Assembly (NCBI GenBank): GCA_027026755.1
Contig: JALVNE010000195.1
Coordinates: forward strand, 1 to 35,528
Direction: 5' to 3'
Length of the DNA: 35,528 nt
Source: Sedimenticola sp.
Lineage (GTDB): Bacteria > Pseudomonadota > Gammaproteobacteria > Chromatiales > Chromatiaceae
Position 1 is the first letter of the stretch; each line of letters opens with the position of its first letter. A program made the translations under genes and the position numbers. The notes beneath the pieces are model-generated. The model was not told the origin of the DNA, made no database searches, and saw only the letters and a program-made list of their open reading frames with translations. Below, one piece after another: positions 6,600 to 15,916 of this stretch.

Positions 6600-9512
6600 A
6601 TGCTGGACCCCCTTGAATACAACGACCAGGACCTGGGTGGGGTGGAGGTCAAGAACACCACCTGTTACATGTGCGCCTGCCGTTGCGGCATCCGCGTCAC
6701 CCTGCGTGACGGCGAGGTCCGCCATATCGAGGGCAATCCCGAGCATCCCCTGAACAAGGGGGTGATCTGCGCCAAGGGCGCCTCGGGCATCATGAAGCAG
6801 TATTCTCCTGCCCGCCTGACCAAGCCCCTGCTGCGCCGTGCCGATGCCGAGCGGGGTGAGTCGAAGTTCGAGGAGATCTCCTGGGAAAAGGCCTTCGATA
6901 TCATGGAAGAGCGCCTGGGACGCATCCGCAGGGAAGATCCCCGCAAGTTCGCCCTGTTCACCGGCCGCGACCAGATGCAGGCTCTCACAGGCTTGTTTGC
7001 CAAGCAGTTCGGCACCCCGAACTATGCGGCCCATGGCGGCTTCTGTTCCGTGAACATGGCGGCGGGCCTGATCTACACCATTGGCGGGTCCTTCTGGGAA
7101 TTCGGGGGGCCGGATCTGGAACGGGCCAAGCTGTTCGTGATGATCGGCACCGCCGAGGACCATCATTCCAACCCCATGAAGGTGGAGCTGTCCAAGTTCA
7201 AGCGCCGGGGCGGGCGTTTCATCTCCATCAATCCCGTGCGCACGGGATATTCCGCCATTGCCGATGAATGGGTGCCCATCAAGCCGGGCACCGACGGGGC
7301 GCTCATCCTGGCCATCATCCGTGAACTCATCCAGCAGGGCCTCTACGACCGGGACTTCCTGGTGCAGTATTCCAATGCCGCGGAGCTGGTCATAGAGGAT
7401 CCCTCCCGGGACGATCATGGCCTGTTCAAGCGGGTGGAGATGCACATCGAGGAAGGCTGTTTCGATCCCGAGAACAAGCTCTGGTGGGACAGGGATCTGG
7501 ATATAGCCATGGGCACCCATACGCCGGGCTGCGATCCCTACCTGCTGGGAGAGTTCGAGCTGGAGGACGGTACCAAGGTCAAGCCGGCCTTCCAGCTCCT
7601 CAAGGACCGGGTGGAGGACTACACCCCGGAATGGGCAGAAGGCATTACCGGCATTCCCGCCGACACCATCCGCCGCCTGGCCCATGAGATGGGTGTCACC
7701 GCCCGGGACCAGAAGATCGAGCTGCCCATTCAGTGGACGGACTGCTGGGGCAACGACCATGACACGGTGAAGGGCAATCCCGTGGCCTTCCATGCCATGC
7801 GCGGCCTGGCGGCTCATTCCAACGGCTTCCACAGCATCCGCGCCCTGGGCATACTCATGACCTTGCTGGGCACCATCGACCGCCCCGGCGGTTTCCGCCA
7901 CAAGGCGCCTTTCCCGCGCCCCATTCCGCCCTGTCCCAAGCCTCCGAAAGGACCCGAGGACGTGCAGCCGGAAACGCCTCTGAATGGCATGCCCCTGGGC
8001 TGGCCCGCCGATCCCAATGATTTGTTCGTGGACGAGGACGGCGAGGCGGTGCGTATCGACAAGGCCTTCTCCTGGGAGTATCCCCTCTCCGTGCACGGCC
8101 TGATGCACAACGCCATCACCAACGCCTGGCGGGGCGATCCGTACAAGATCGACACCCTGCTGTTGTTCATGGCCAACATGGCCTGGAATTCTTCCATGAA
8201 CACCAGCAGGGTGCGGGAAATGCTGGTGGACAAGGATGAGAATGGCGATTACAAGATTCCTTTCATCATCGTCGCCGATGCCTTCCAGTCCGAGACGGTG
8301 GCTTTTGCCGATCTGGTGCTGCCCGACACCACTTATCTGGAGCGTCACGATGCCATGTCCATGCTGGACCGGCCCATCTCCGAATACGACGGCCCGGTGG
8401 ATTCCGTGCGCATTCCCGTGGTGCCGCCCCGGGGTGAGTGCAAGCCCTTCCAGGATGTGCTCATCGAGATGGGCAGCCGCCTGAAGCTGCCGGCCTTCGT
8501 GGACGAGGAGGGCAGGCGCAAGTTCCGCGACTATCCGGACTTCGTGGTCAATTTCGAAACCTCGCCGGGCTCCGGCATTGGCTTTCTTGCCGGCTGGCGG
8601 GGCAAGGGGGGCGAGAAATTTCTCAAGGGCGAGCCCAACCCGCGCCAGTGGGAGATGTACGCCAAGAACAACTGCGTGTTCCACTACAAGCTGCCCCGTT
8701 CCTACCAGTACATGCGCAACTGGAACAAGGGCTACCTGGAATGGGCCCGGGCCCATGCCATGACCCGTTACGCCGAGCCCATCACCGTGCATTTGTATTC
8801 CGAGGTGCTGCAGAAGTTCCGCCTGGCGGCCCAGGGCAAGCGTCCCGGCAAGCAGCCGCCGGAGCGCCTGCGCAAGCGCATAGAAACCTATTTCGACCCC
8901 CTGCCTTTCTACCACGAAACCCTGGAGTCGAAGCTCGTCGACACCCAGACCTATTCCCTGAACGCCCTGACCCAGCGGCCCATGGCCATGTACCATTCCT
9001 GGGACAGCCAGAACGCCTGGCTGCGGCAGATTCATACCCACAACTACCTGTTCGTGAACCCGCACCTGGGCAAGGTCAACGGCTTCCATGACGGCGACTG
9101 GGTGTGGGTGGAGTCACCCCATGGCAAGGTGCGCTGCATGGCGCGCTTCTCCAATGCCGTGGAGCCGGGCACGGTCTGGACCTGGAACGCCATAGGCAAG
9201 GCGGCCGGCGCCTGGGGCCTGATGCCCAGGGCCAATGAATCCCAGAAAGGTTTTCTGCTCAATCATGTGATTTCAGAAGAGCTGCCAGAATGCGAAGCCG
9301 GGGAACACATGTCCAATTCCGACCCCGTCACCGGCCAGGCCGCCTGGTTCGATGTGCGCGTAAAGGTGTACAAGGCCGGTCCCGAGGAGCCCGAGATCAC
9401 GTCACCCCAGTTCGTTCCCCAGAAGCCCGTGCCCGGCCAGCAGGTGCGCCGCGGGCGCTGGCAGGCGTATTTCGCCGGTGTATTCCGCAAGAAGGCAGGT
9501 ATTTCCAAATGA
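6600..9512 (+). CDS. soeA: SoeA: molybdopterin catalytic subunit of cytoplasmic sulfite-oxidising complex
   Basis: 970 residues, a member of the DMSO reductase family of bis-MGD enzymes. An N-terminal [4Fe-4S] site is formed by Cys22, Cys25, Cys29 and Cys57 (CYMCACRC ... GVICAKG). The central domain has FTGRDQMQALTGLFAKQFGTP-like and HGGFCSVNMAAG segments, and the C-terminal domain ends with the usual MGD-binding barrel. The N-terminus (MLDPLEYNDQDLGGVEV) has no twin-arginine signal, so the protein stays in the cytoplasm, as known for SoeA of Allochromatium. SoeABC oxidises sulfite directly to sulfate and passes electrons to quinone. The ATG at 6600 is preferred; a TTG at 6570 would add 10 residues without a ribosome site. 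The stop overlaps soeB by ATGA. Confidence 0.92.
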   Translation: MLDPLEYNDQDLGGVEVKNTTCYMCACRCGIRVTLRDGEVRHIEGNPEHPLNKGVICAKGASGIMKQYSPARLTKPLLRRADAERGESKFEEISWEKAFDIMEERLGRIRREDPRKFALFTGRDQMQALTGLFAKQFGTPNYAAHGGFCSVNMAAGLIYTIGGSFWEFGGPDLERAKLFVMIGTAEDHHSNPMKVELSKFKRRGGRFISINPVRTGYSAIADEWVPIKPGTDGALILAIIRELIQQGLYDRDFLVQYSNAAELVIEDPSRDDHGLFKRVEMHIEEGCFDPENKLWWDRDLDIAMGTHTPGCDPYLLGEFELEDGTKVKPAFQLLKDRVEDYTPEWAEGITGIPADTIRRLAHEMGVTARDQKIELPIQWTDCWGNDHDTVKGNPVAFHAMRGLAAHSNGFHSIRALGILMTLLGTIDRPGGFRHKAPFPRPIPPCPKPPKGPEDVQPETPLNGMPLGWPADPNDLFVDEDGEAVRIDKAFSWEYPLSVHGLMHNAITNAWRGDPYKIDTLLLFMANMAWNSSMNTSRVREMLVDKDENGDYKIPFIIVADAFQSETVAFADLVLPDTTYLERHDAMSMLDRPISEYDGPVDSVRIPVVPPRGECKPFQDVLIEMGSRLKLPAFVDEEGRRKFRDYPDFVVNFETSPGSGIGFLAGWRGKGGEKFLKGEPNPRQWEMYAKNNCVFHYKLPRSYQYMRNWNKGYLEWARAHAMTRYAEPITVHLYSEVLQKFRLAAQGKRPGKQPPERLRKRIETYFDPLPFYHETLESKLVDTQTYSLNALTQRPMAMYHSWDSQNAWLRQIHTHNYLFVNPHLGKVNGFHDGDWVWVESPHGKVRCMARFSNAVEPGTVWTWNAIGKAAGAWGLMPRANESQKGFLLNHVISEELPECEAGEHMSNSDPVTGQAAWFDVRVKVYKAGPEEPEITSPQFVPQKPVPGQQVRRGRWQAYFAGVFRKKAGISK

Positions 9513-10231
9513 CACAGCTGGCTTTGGTAATCGACTTGAACGTGTGCGTGGGCTGTCATGCCTGCGTGACCTCCTGCAAGGAATGGAACACCTCCGGCTG
9601 GGCGGGGCCCCTGACGGATCACCGTCCTTACGACAAGGACCCCACGGGCACCTTTTTCAATCGCGTGCAGACCTTCGAGGTGGGCGAGTTTCCACGTACC
9701 GAAACCGTGCATTTCCCCAAGAGCTGCCTGCACTGCGAGGAGCCGCCCTGCGTGCCTGTCTGTCCCACCGGCGCATCCTACAAGCGCGAGGACAATGGCG
9801 TGGTGCTGGTGGATTATGACAAGTGCATTGGCTGCAAATACTGCTCCTGGGCCTGTCCCTACGGCATGCGCGAGCTGGACGAGCACCAGAAGGTGATGAA
9901 GAAATGCACCCTGTGCATCGACCGCATTGCCAATGACACCCTGCCCGAGGCGGAACGCAAGCCCGCCTGTGTGCTGGCCTGTCCCACCAGCGCGCGTCTG
10001 TTCGGTGATGTACATGACCCGGACTCGGAAGTCTCCCTGGCGATTCGGGAGAACGGCGGCTATCAGCTCATGCCCGAGTGGGGCACCAAGCCGGCCAACC
10101 ATTATCTGCCGCGGCGCAAGACCCGCATCCAGATCTTCGAGGACGAGCTGGAGCGGGCGGACAATCCGCTGAAGAAGGAAGCACCGCTCCCGGCCGCGGA
10201 AGGCGAAACCCTGGACGACGTCAGCTTCTGA
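9509..10231 (+). CDS. soeB: SoeB: four-cluster iron-sulfur subunit of sulfite-oxidising complex
   Basis: 240 residues starting at the ATGA overlap with soeA. Four Cys groups typical of DmsB/NrfC electron-transfer subunits are visible: CVGCHACVTSC, CLHCEEPPCVPVCP, CIGCKYCSWACP, and CTLC followed later by CVLACP. These bind four [4Fe-4S] clusters and relay electrons from the molybdenum site to the membrane subunit. There is no signal peptide, in agreement with a cytoplasmic location. The C-terminal tail is acidic and unremarkable. Translational coupling to soeA and close spacing to soeC (24 bases) support one operon. Confidence 0.93.
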   Translation: MTQLALVIDLNVCVGCHACVTSCKEWNTSGWAGPLTDHRPYDKDPTGTFFNRVQTFEVGEFPRTETVHFPKSCLHCEEPPCVPVCPTGASYKREDNGVVLVDYDKCIGCKYCSWACPYGMRELDEHQKVMKKCTLCIDRIANDTLPEAERKPACVLACPTSARLFGDVHDPDSEVSLAIRENGGYQLMPEWGTKPANHYLPRRKTRIQIFEDELERADNPLKKEAPLPAAEGETLDDVSF

Positions 10232-10255
10232 TCAGGTTATTACCCGGAGAATCTC

Positions 10256-11236
10256 ATGCATCCCGCGTTTTCGGTCATTTTTCTCACCACCCTCATCGGC
10301 GTGGGCCAGGGACTGTTTCTGGCCCTGGTCACCGGGCAGGTGTATTCCCTGGCCAACCTGCTGCAGCCCCAGGACAGCGTCAGTTTCTACGCCATGGGCT
10401 CTGCCCTGAGCCTGGCCTTTCTGGTTGCTGGCCTGTTTGCCTCCTTCTTTCACCTGGGGCATCCCGAGCGGGCCTGGCGGTCGGCGGCAAAATGGCGCAC
10501 CTCCTGGCTTTCCCGGGAGGTCATCGTGCTGCCCGTGCTGATGCTGTTCATCGCCCTGTATGGCGTGGTGCACTATTTCGGACTGACCCGGCCCCTGTTC
10601 GTCATCCGTGGCGTGATTTCCGTGGATGCCAGCCTGATTCTTGGCGTGCTGGGGGCCATTGCCGCCTTTGCCCTGTATTTCTGCACCGCCATGATCTACG
10701 CCAGCATCAAGTTCATCGAGGAATGGCACAGCCCCCTGACCCTGATCAACTTTACCCTGTTCGGTCTGGCGTCCGGGTTCATGCTGGCCGCTGCCTTTTC
10801 CGCCTGGAGCGGGGTGGATCTGGTGGGTTTCTTCGGCACTTGGGCGGTGATCTTCACCTTTGCCGCCGGCGTGAGCCGCTGGCTTTCCCTGCGGCGCAAC
10901 CAGCATCTGGTGCACAAGAGCAGCCTGCAGACCGCTATCGGCATTCGCCACAACCATATCGAGCAGAAGTCCCAGGGATTCATGGGCGGTTCCTTCAATA
11001 CCCGGGAATTCTTCCATGGCGCCTCCGAAGGCACCGTGCGCCTGGTGTATCTGTTTTTCCTGCTGGCGGTGTTCATACTGCCGGTGTTACTGCTCGGAGC
11101 TTCCTACTGGCTGGCTTCTCCTTACCTGCCGGTCGCGGCGTTTGTGGTGCAATACTTGGGCCTGATGGCCGAGCGCTGGTATTTCTTTGCCGAGGCAAAG
11201 CATCCCCAGAACCTGTACTACCAGTCCATGGCCTGA
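10256..11236 (+). CDS. soeC: SoeC: NrfD/DmsC-type membrane anchor and quinone-reactive subunit
   Basis: 326 residues with about eight hydrophobic segments (for example VIFLTTLIGVGQGLFLALV, LSLAFLVAGLFASFFHLGHP, and a final pair near VFILPVLLLGASYWLA). The HLGHPERAWR stretch after the second helix is characteristic of DmsC-like anchors. The protein holds SoeAB at the inner face of the membrane and exchanges electrons with quinone. CCGGAGAATCTC before the ATG provides a good ribosome site. It is the last gene of the operon. Confidence 0.92.
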   Translation: MHPAFSVIFLTTLIGVGQGLFLALVTGQVYSLANLLQPQDSVSFYAMGSALSLAFLVAGLFASFFHLGHPERAWRSAAKWRTSWLSREVIVLPVLMLFIALYGVVHYFGLTRPLFVIRGVISVDASLILGVLGAIAAFALYFCTAMIYASIKFIEEWHSPLTLINFTLFGLASGFMLAAAFSAWSGVDLVGFFGTWAVIFTFAAGVSRWLSLRRNQHLVHKSSLQTAIGIRHNHIEQKSQGFMGGSFNTREFFHGASEGTVRLVYLFFLLAVFILPVLLLGASYWLASPYLPVAAFVVQYLGLMAERWYFFAEAKHPQNLYYQSMA

Positions 11237-11239
11237 CAG

Positions 11240-11274
11240 CCTGGCTTCAGCCCGGAATACCGGGTTCGGCCAGG
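11240..11274 (+). terminator. Imperfect hairpin after soeC
   Basis: CCTGGC and CCCGG pair with CCGGG and GCCAGG around the loop AATA, with two small internal bulges, starting right after the soeC stop. There is no U-tract, so it may be a transcript-stabilising or Rho-dependent end rather than a classic terminator. Confidence 0.45.
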
Positions 11275-11486
11275 TTGCTTGATATTTCCGGGTTGCCGGG
11301 GGAATTTTGTTAGGATGACGGTTGTCTAATGATTTCGATGTCATTGGTTGTATGATTGGTGGTGAGCCAGTCAAAACCGCAGCGTCTTACTCACTCAATT
11401 AAATGACGTTGATGTTTATCCGGCGACCAACCATGTCGCCCATGTGTCCGGGTATCAACACACAATATTCCAAGGAGTCATTATCA

Positions 11487-12068
11487 ATGCACACAAAGAA
11501 AATACGCCGAATCTTCATCGTACTGCTGTTGCTGGCTTTTCCCCTGAGCCAGGCTTGGGCGGACGATTGCGAGGAGGCGGCGCAGTTGTTCAGGAAGGCC
11601 GGCGACAGTGCCAGATTCTTTGACAACAGTTATGGCTATGCCATCTTTCCCAGCATCGGCAAGGGGGGTATAGCCGTGGGTGGCGCCTATGGCGAGGGCT
11701 GTGTCTATGCTCAGGGCAGATATGTGGGAAAAGCCACCATGACCCAGGTCAGCATCGGTTTCCAGTTGGGTGGAGAGGCCTATACGCAGATCATCTTCTT
11801 CCAGGACAAGCGGGCTTTTGACGAATTCACCAGCGGCAATTTCGAGTTCAGCGCCAATGCTCATGCGGTTGTCATTACCGCGGGAGCATCTGCCAGTGCT
11901 TCCACTGCAGGCAATTCAGCCGGCATCAGCGGTGGTCAGCATGACGCCAAGACCATTGGCGACAGTTACAACAAGGGCATGGCCACCTTTGTTATTTCCA
12001 AGGCCGGGCTGATGTACGAAGTGTCTGTTGCCGGTCAGAAATACAAGTACCAGCCTCTTGGTAACTAA
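11487..12068 (+). CDS. Secreted SYLF/YSC84-domain protein
   Basis: 193 residues. AAGGAG at 11472-11477 sets the ATG at 11487. A Sec signal peptide (basic start KKIRRIF, hydrophobic IVLLLLAFPL, then SQAWA before DD) is followed by a domain with YGYAIFPSIGKGGIAVGGAYGEG, FQLGGEAYTQIIFF and a closing KAGLMYEVSVAGQKYKYQP. These match the lipid-binding SYLF (DUF500, YSC84-like) family; bacterial members are exported, of unknown exact role. An Ala/Ser/Gly-rich stretch near residues 130-155 is typical. It has its own ribosome site and a 250-base gap from soeC, so it is probably separately transcribed. Confidence 0.85.
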   Translation: MHTKKIRRIFIVLLLLAFPLSQAWADDCEEAAQLFRKAGDSARFFDNSYGYAIFPSIGKGGIAVGGAYGEGCVYAQGRYVGKATMTQVSIGFQLGGEAYTQIIFFQDKRAFDEFTSGNFEFSANAHAVVITAGASASASTAGNSAGISGGQHDAKTIGDSYNKGMATFVISKAGLMYEVSVAGQKYKYQPLGN

Positions 12069-12110
12069 CTTTCATGAGGGGGCAGCCCCACACCCCAGAT
12101 CATGGAAATT

Positions 12111-12134
12111 CCCTCTCCCCCTCGGGGGAGAGGG
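12111..12134. repeat. CCCTCTCCCC hairpin repeat
   Basis: CCCTCTCCCC pairs with GGGGAGAGGG across a four-base loop, followed by TTAGGGTGAGGG. This shape is common in proteobacterial intergenic regions and resembles the repeats at 2281-2371. It sits between the SYLF gene and sixA and may end transcription of the former. Confidence 0.75.
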
Positions 12135-12241
12135 TTAGGGTGAGGGGGGGTGCCGAGTGTATTTCCACATTAACCGTAACGCGGAAAGTCTTCATGTCAT
12201 TGCGGCTGTACGGCGTTCCTTGTTTGGTAGCGCTCTGAACC

Positions 12242-12742
12242 ATGAGAAAACTGATTCTTTTCCGCCATGGCAAATCCGACTGGGATGCCGATTTCCGCAG
12301 CGACCATGAGCGGCCGCTGAACGGACGGGGCACCCGGGCGGCCCGCTTGATGGGAAAGTTGCTGGCGCGCACGGGTGAACAACCGACACTGGTCGTTTCC
12401 TCCACGGCCACCCGCGCCGCCACCACGGCGCAACTGGCCATGAAGGCCGGCAACTGGCATGCCGAATACCGCCGGGACAGGGGACTGTATGCGGCTTCTC
12501 CGTCTTCCATGCTCGAGTACATACGGCAGCTCCCTGACCATCATGGCAGCATCATGCTGGTGGGGCATGAACCCACCTGGTCGGGTCTGGTGTCCGCCTT
12601 CACCGGGGCACAGGCGCGCATGCCCACGGCGGCCATGGCCTGTATACGGTTTTCTGTCGGGCGTTGGCATGATCTGAGGTTTGGCGGTGGTGAACTCCTG
12701 TGGCTGCTCAAGCCCCGGCTGTTCGAGAACTTTCCCCTGTAA
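12242..12742 (+). CDS. sixA: Phosphohistidine phosphatase SixA
   Basis: 166 residues, a small histidine phosphatase. The catalytic RHGKSDW motif begins at Arg8, with His9 as the phospho-acceptor, and the second catalytic histidine is in LVGHEPTW. SixA removes phosphate from histidine-phosphorylated domains such as those of hybrid kinases or NPr of the nitrogen-related PTS. The ribosome site before the ATG is weak. The gene ends 15 bases before the next start, so the two may be co-transcribed. Confidence 0.9.
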   Translation: MRKLILFRHGKSDWDADFRSDHERPLNGRGTRAARLMGKLLARTGEQPTLVVSSTATRAATTAQLAMKAGNWHAEYRRDRGLYAASPSSMLEYIRQLPDHHGSIMLVGHEPTWSGLVSAFTGAQARMPTAAMACIRFSVGRWHDLRFGGGELLWLLKPRLFENFPL

Positions 12743-12757
12743 AGGAAGCTCCAGCCC

Positions 12758-14041
12758 TTGCCTGTGAACAAGCCCGAACTGCTTTCTCCTGCCGGCACCC
12801 TGCGCAACATGCGCTATGCCTTTGCCTATGGCGCCGATGCCGTGTATGCCGGCATGCCACGCTACAGCCTGCGGGTGCGCAACAACGATTTTTTGCACGA
12901 GAACCTGGCCACGGGGATTGCCGAGGCCCATGCCCAGGGGCGGCAGTTTTTCGTGGCGGTGAATGTCATGCCCCACGGCGCCAAGTTGGGCACCTTCCTC
13001 GATGATATCCGTCCTGTGGTGGAAATGGGGCCGGACGCCTTCATTATGGCCGACCCCGGGCTCATCATGCAGGTGCGCGAAACCTGGCCGGAGCTGCCGG
13101 TGCATCTGTCCGTTCAGGCCAACACCATGAATGCCCTGAGCGTGAAATTCTGGCAGCGGCAGGGACTGACCCGGGTCATCCTGTCTCGGGAGTTGTCCCT
13201 GGACGAGATCGAGGAGATCCGTCAGGAATGTCCGGATATGGAGATCGAGGTATTCGTTCACGGCGCCCTGTGCATCGCCTATTCCGGGCGCTGCCTGCTG
13301 TCCGGTTATTTCAATCACCGGGATGCCAATCAGGGGACCTGCACCAACGCCTGCCGCTGGGAATACCGCATGAATGAAGCGCCCGGCGTGGCGGTGGCGG
13401 ACATGGGGCGGCATCCCAAGGCAGACCAGGTCTATTATATCGAGGAGCCCAACCGGCCCGGCGAGTTCATGCCCATCGAGGAGGACGAGCATGGTACCTA
13501 CATCATGAACTCCCGGGACCTGCGCGCCGTGGAGCATGTGCAGCGCCTGGTGGAAATTGGCGTGGACTGTCTGAAGATAGAAGGGCGCACCAAGTCCCAT
13601 TACTACACCGCTCAGGTCACCCAAATCTATCGTCAGGCCATAGACGACGCCGTCGCCGGACGGCCTTTCGATACCCGGCTCATGGGCGCGCTGGAAAGTC
13701 TGGCCAACCGCGGTTACACGGATGGTTTTTTCCAGCGCCACGAAACCCACGAGCTGCAGAACTACCGTCAGGGCGCCTCCATGGCCAGCCGCTCACAGTT
13801 CGTGGGCGAGATTCTGGAACAGCAGGACGGCTGGGCGCTGGTGGAGGTGAAGAACAGGTTTGCCGTCGGAGATCGCATGGAACTCATCAGCCCCCGGGGC
13901 AATTCCGGCTTTCGCCTGGAAGCCATGACCGACAGGGAAGGCAATCCCCTGGAGGTGGCGCCGGGAAGCGGCTGGCAGGTGCGGATTCCCCTGCCGGAAC
14001 AGGCAGCGGCCTTCTCCCTGCTCACCCGGGAACTGGGGTGA
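12758..14041 (+). CDS. trhP: U32-family protein TrhP/YegQ, tRNA uridine-34 hydroxylation
   Basis: 427 residues, a peptidase U32 family member. The N-terminus KPELLSPAGTLRNMRYAFAYGADAVYAG and the central HGALCIAYSGRCLLSGYF, then CTNACRWEY, match YegQ/TrhP, which takes part in prephenate-dependent 5-hydroxyuridine formation in tRNA. The conserved cysteines in that central segment may bind an iron-sulfur cluster. The start is uncertain: TTG at 12758 sits 9 bases after AGGAAG, while GTG at 12764 gives the more usual N-terminus. The C-terminal domain after residue 340 is the common beta-barrel of the family. Confidence 0.9.
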   Translation: MPVNKPELLSPAGTLRNMRYAFAYGADAVYAGMPRYSLRVRNNDFLHENLATGIAEAHAQGRQFFVAVNVMPHGAKLGTFLDDIRPVVEMGPDAFIMADPGLIMQVRETWPELPVHLSVQANTMNALSVKFWQRQGLTRVILSRELSLDEIEEIRQECPDMEIEVFVHGALCIAYSGRCLLSGYFNHRDANQGTCTNACRWEYRMNEAPGVAVADMGRHPKADQVYYIEEPNRPGEFMPIEEDEHGTYIMNSRDLRAVEHVQRLVEIGVDCLKIEGRTKSHYYTAQVTQIYRQAIDDAVAGRPFDTRLMGALESLANRGYTDGFFQRHETHELQNYRQGASMASRSQFVGEILEQQDGWALVEVKNRFAVGDRMELISPRGNSGFRLEAMTDREGNPLEVAPGSGWQVRIPLPEQAAAFSLLTRELG

Positions 14042-14126
14042 TCGGGAAAGCATCCTGACCCCTCCCTGGCGCCGCGCTCACCGCCGAAAAGGCAACCCTG
14101 TTTTTTTCAGGAGTTAAGGCATATCA

Positions 14127-14155
14127 AGGACAGCTTCTTCCTGAAACACTATAAA
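14127..14155 (+). promoter_or_regulatory. Candidate promoter for the octaheme cytochrome operon
   Basis: AGGACA at 14127-14132, 17-base spacer, TATAAA at 14150-14155, 52 bases before the chosen start codon. A TTGACA at 14162-14167 has no convincing -10 partner. Confidence 0.4.
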
Positions 14156-14206
14156 GTTCTTTTGACAGCAGAAAAATCAACTGTTACCAGGCCGGGAGGA
14201 TGGATC

Positions 14207-15916
14207 GTGATAACGCCAATAATATCGAAATGGTTTTTCAGAAGCCTGTTATGGGCCTGCCTGATTTTCCCGTCATGGACCTGGGCTGAAGAACCTGCGG
14301 AGCCCATTCCCACTGGCGGCGTGGACGTGGGTATTTCCGAGTACAGGGATATAGGCAACCGCGGTGAGGTGGACAATCCTGTCACCGAGCTGGACAAGGA
14401 CAAGCAGCGTAAGTTCACCACGGATCACACCAAGCTCAAGGAGTTGCAAGGCCCCTTCAACAGCGGCCCGGAAGTGACCCGCGCCTGCCTGGGCTGCCAT
14501 AACACGGCCGGCCACCAGTTCATAAAGAACAAGCACTGGACCTGGAGTTACACTCACCCGGTGACCGGCCAGAAACTGGGCAAGAGCATCCTCATCAACA
14601 ACTTCTGCACCAACGCCCGGGGTAACGAAGGCATGTGTGCCCAGTGTCATGCCGGTTACAACATGAAGGACAGCAACTACGATTTCACCAACGAGGAGAA
14701 CATCGATTGCCTGGTCTGCCATGATGCCACGGGTACCTACTACAAGCTGCCGCCTACCCGGGGCAACAAGGCCTGCGCCGTCATGTTCGAAGGCAAAAAA
14801 CCCATCGACTGGGTGAAGGTGGCCCAGAACGTGCGTCTGCCGGCGCGCAGCAATTGCGGCACCTGCCATTTCTTTGGTGGTGGTGGCGACAACGTCAAGC
14901 ATGGTGATCTGTCTTCCGTGTTGTTCCATCCGCCCCGGGACGTGGACGTGCATATGTCCGAGGACGGCGAAAACTTTGCCTGCATCATCTGCCACGTGGG
15001 TGAAGGGCACGAATGGGCTGGCAGCCGTTACAACATGATCGCCAAGGACGAGAAGGAACATGCACGTCCCAAACCGGGCATGGAGCGGGAGACCGCCACC
15101 TGCGAAAGCTGCCATGGTGATAAGCCTCATCCCCTGAGCGTCAAGGGCCTGAAGCTCAACGACCATGTGGATCGGGTGGCCTGTGAGAGCTGCCACATCC
15201 CGGCCTTTGCCCGCGGGGGCGTGGCCACCAAGGTGGACTGGGACTGGACCACCGCCGGGCGCACCCGTAACGGGGAAGGCTACAGGGAGGAAGGCTACCA
15301 GCAGGGTAATGGCGAGTGGCGCCATACCTACAAGTCCATCAAGGGCAGCTTCAAATACGCCGAGAATGTGGTGCCTGTCTATCGCTGGTTCAATGGGGTG
15401 ATGCGCTACACCACCATAGAAACGCATTTCGATCCCAGCAAGCCTGTGGACATCAATCATTTCAGTGGTGATCCCGGCGACCCGAACTCCCGTATCTGGC
15501 CTTTCAAGCGCATGCACACCAAACAACCCTATGACAAGGGCAACAACACCCTGGTGTACATGCACCTGTGGGGGGACGACGATGCGGCCTTCTGGGGCAA
15601 CTATGATTTTGCCAAGGCCATCAAGGTTGGCATGGAGAAGAACGGCATTCCCTATAGTGGTGAATATGGTTTCGTGGACACCTATTCCTGGTGGCCCATC
15701 AACCACATGGTGGCGCCAAAGGAAAACGCCCTGGCCTGTGATGAATGCCACGCGAAACAGGGACGCCTGGCGGAGGTGAAAGGTTTCTACATGCCGGGTC
15801 GGGATGCCCCCCGCTGGCTGGATATACTGGGCCTGTTGATGGTGGTGGGTTCCCTGGGCGGCGTGGCCGGTCACGGCCTGCTGCGCATCTTCATGGCCGG
15901 AAGGAGGAAAGACTGA
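14207..15916 (+). CDS. Octaheme c-type cytochrome, tetrathionate reductase (Otr) family, membrane-anchored
   Basis: 569 residues from GTG 14207, chosen because GGAGGA at 14195-14200 is well placed and a Sec signal peptide (KWFFRSLLWACLIFPSWTWA) follows directly. Eight CXXCH haem sites start at residues 94, 144, 168, 217, 259, 299, 326 and 511. The last is set far from the others, as in octaheme tetrathionate reductases. Additional free cysteines lie in NNFCTNA and NKACAVM. A hydrophobic segment at about 537-560 before a basic tail (GRRKD) would anchor the protein to the membrane. The family reduces tetrathionate and, in vitro, nitrite and hydroxylamine; the direction here is unknown. The stop overlaps the start of the cytochrome b gene by one base. 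Confidence 0.88.
   Translation: MITPIISKWFFRSLLWACLIFPSWTWAEEPAEPIPTGGVDVGISEYRDIGNRGEVDNPVTELDKDKQRKFTTDHTKLKELQGPFNSGPEVTRACLGCHNTAGHQFIKNKHWTWSYTHPVTGQKLGKSILINNFCTNARGNEGMCAQCHAGYNMKDSNYDFTNEENIDCLVCHDATGTYYKLPPTRGNKACAVMFEGKKPIDWVKVAQNVRLPARSNCGTCHFFGGGGDNVKHGDLSSVLFHPPRDVDVHMSEDGENFACIICHVGEGHEWAGSRYNMIAKDEKEHARPKPGMERETATCESCHGDKPHPLSVKGLKLNDHVDRVACESCHIPAFARGGVATKVDWDWTTAGRTRNGEGYREEGYQQGNGEWRHTYKSIKGSFKYAENVVPVYRWFNGVMRYTTIETHFDPSKPVDINHFSGDPGDPNSRIWPFKRMHTKQPYDKGNNTLVYMHLWGDDDAAFWGNYDFAKAIKVGMEKNGIPYSGEYGFVDTYSWWPINHMVAPKENALACDECHAKQGRLAEVKGFYMPGRDAPRWLDILGLLMVVGSLGGVAGHGLLRIFMAGRRKD

Noticed and set aside
6567..9089. 840-residue open frame on the minus strand opposite soeA
   Set aside because: It is the antisense of a GC-rich soeA gene with clear homology on the plus strand; His/Gly/Val-rich composition is typical of such shadows.
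12197..13750. 517-residue open frame on the minus strand opposite sixA/trhP
   Set aside because: Spans two well-supported plus-strand genes and shows no recognisable domain.
14273..15874. 533-residue open frame on the minus strand opposite the octaheme cytochrome
   Set aside because: The plus strand has eight haem motifs in order; the opposite frame is a shadow.
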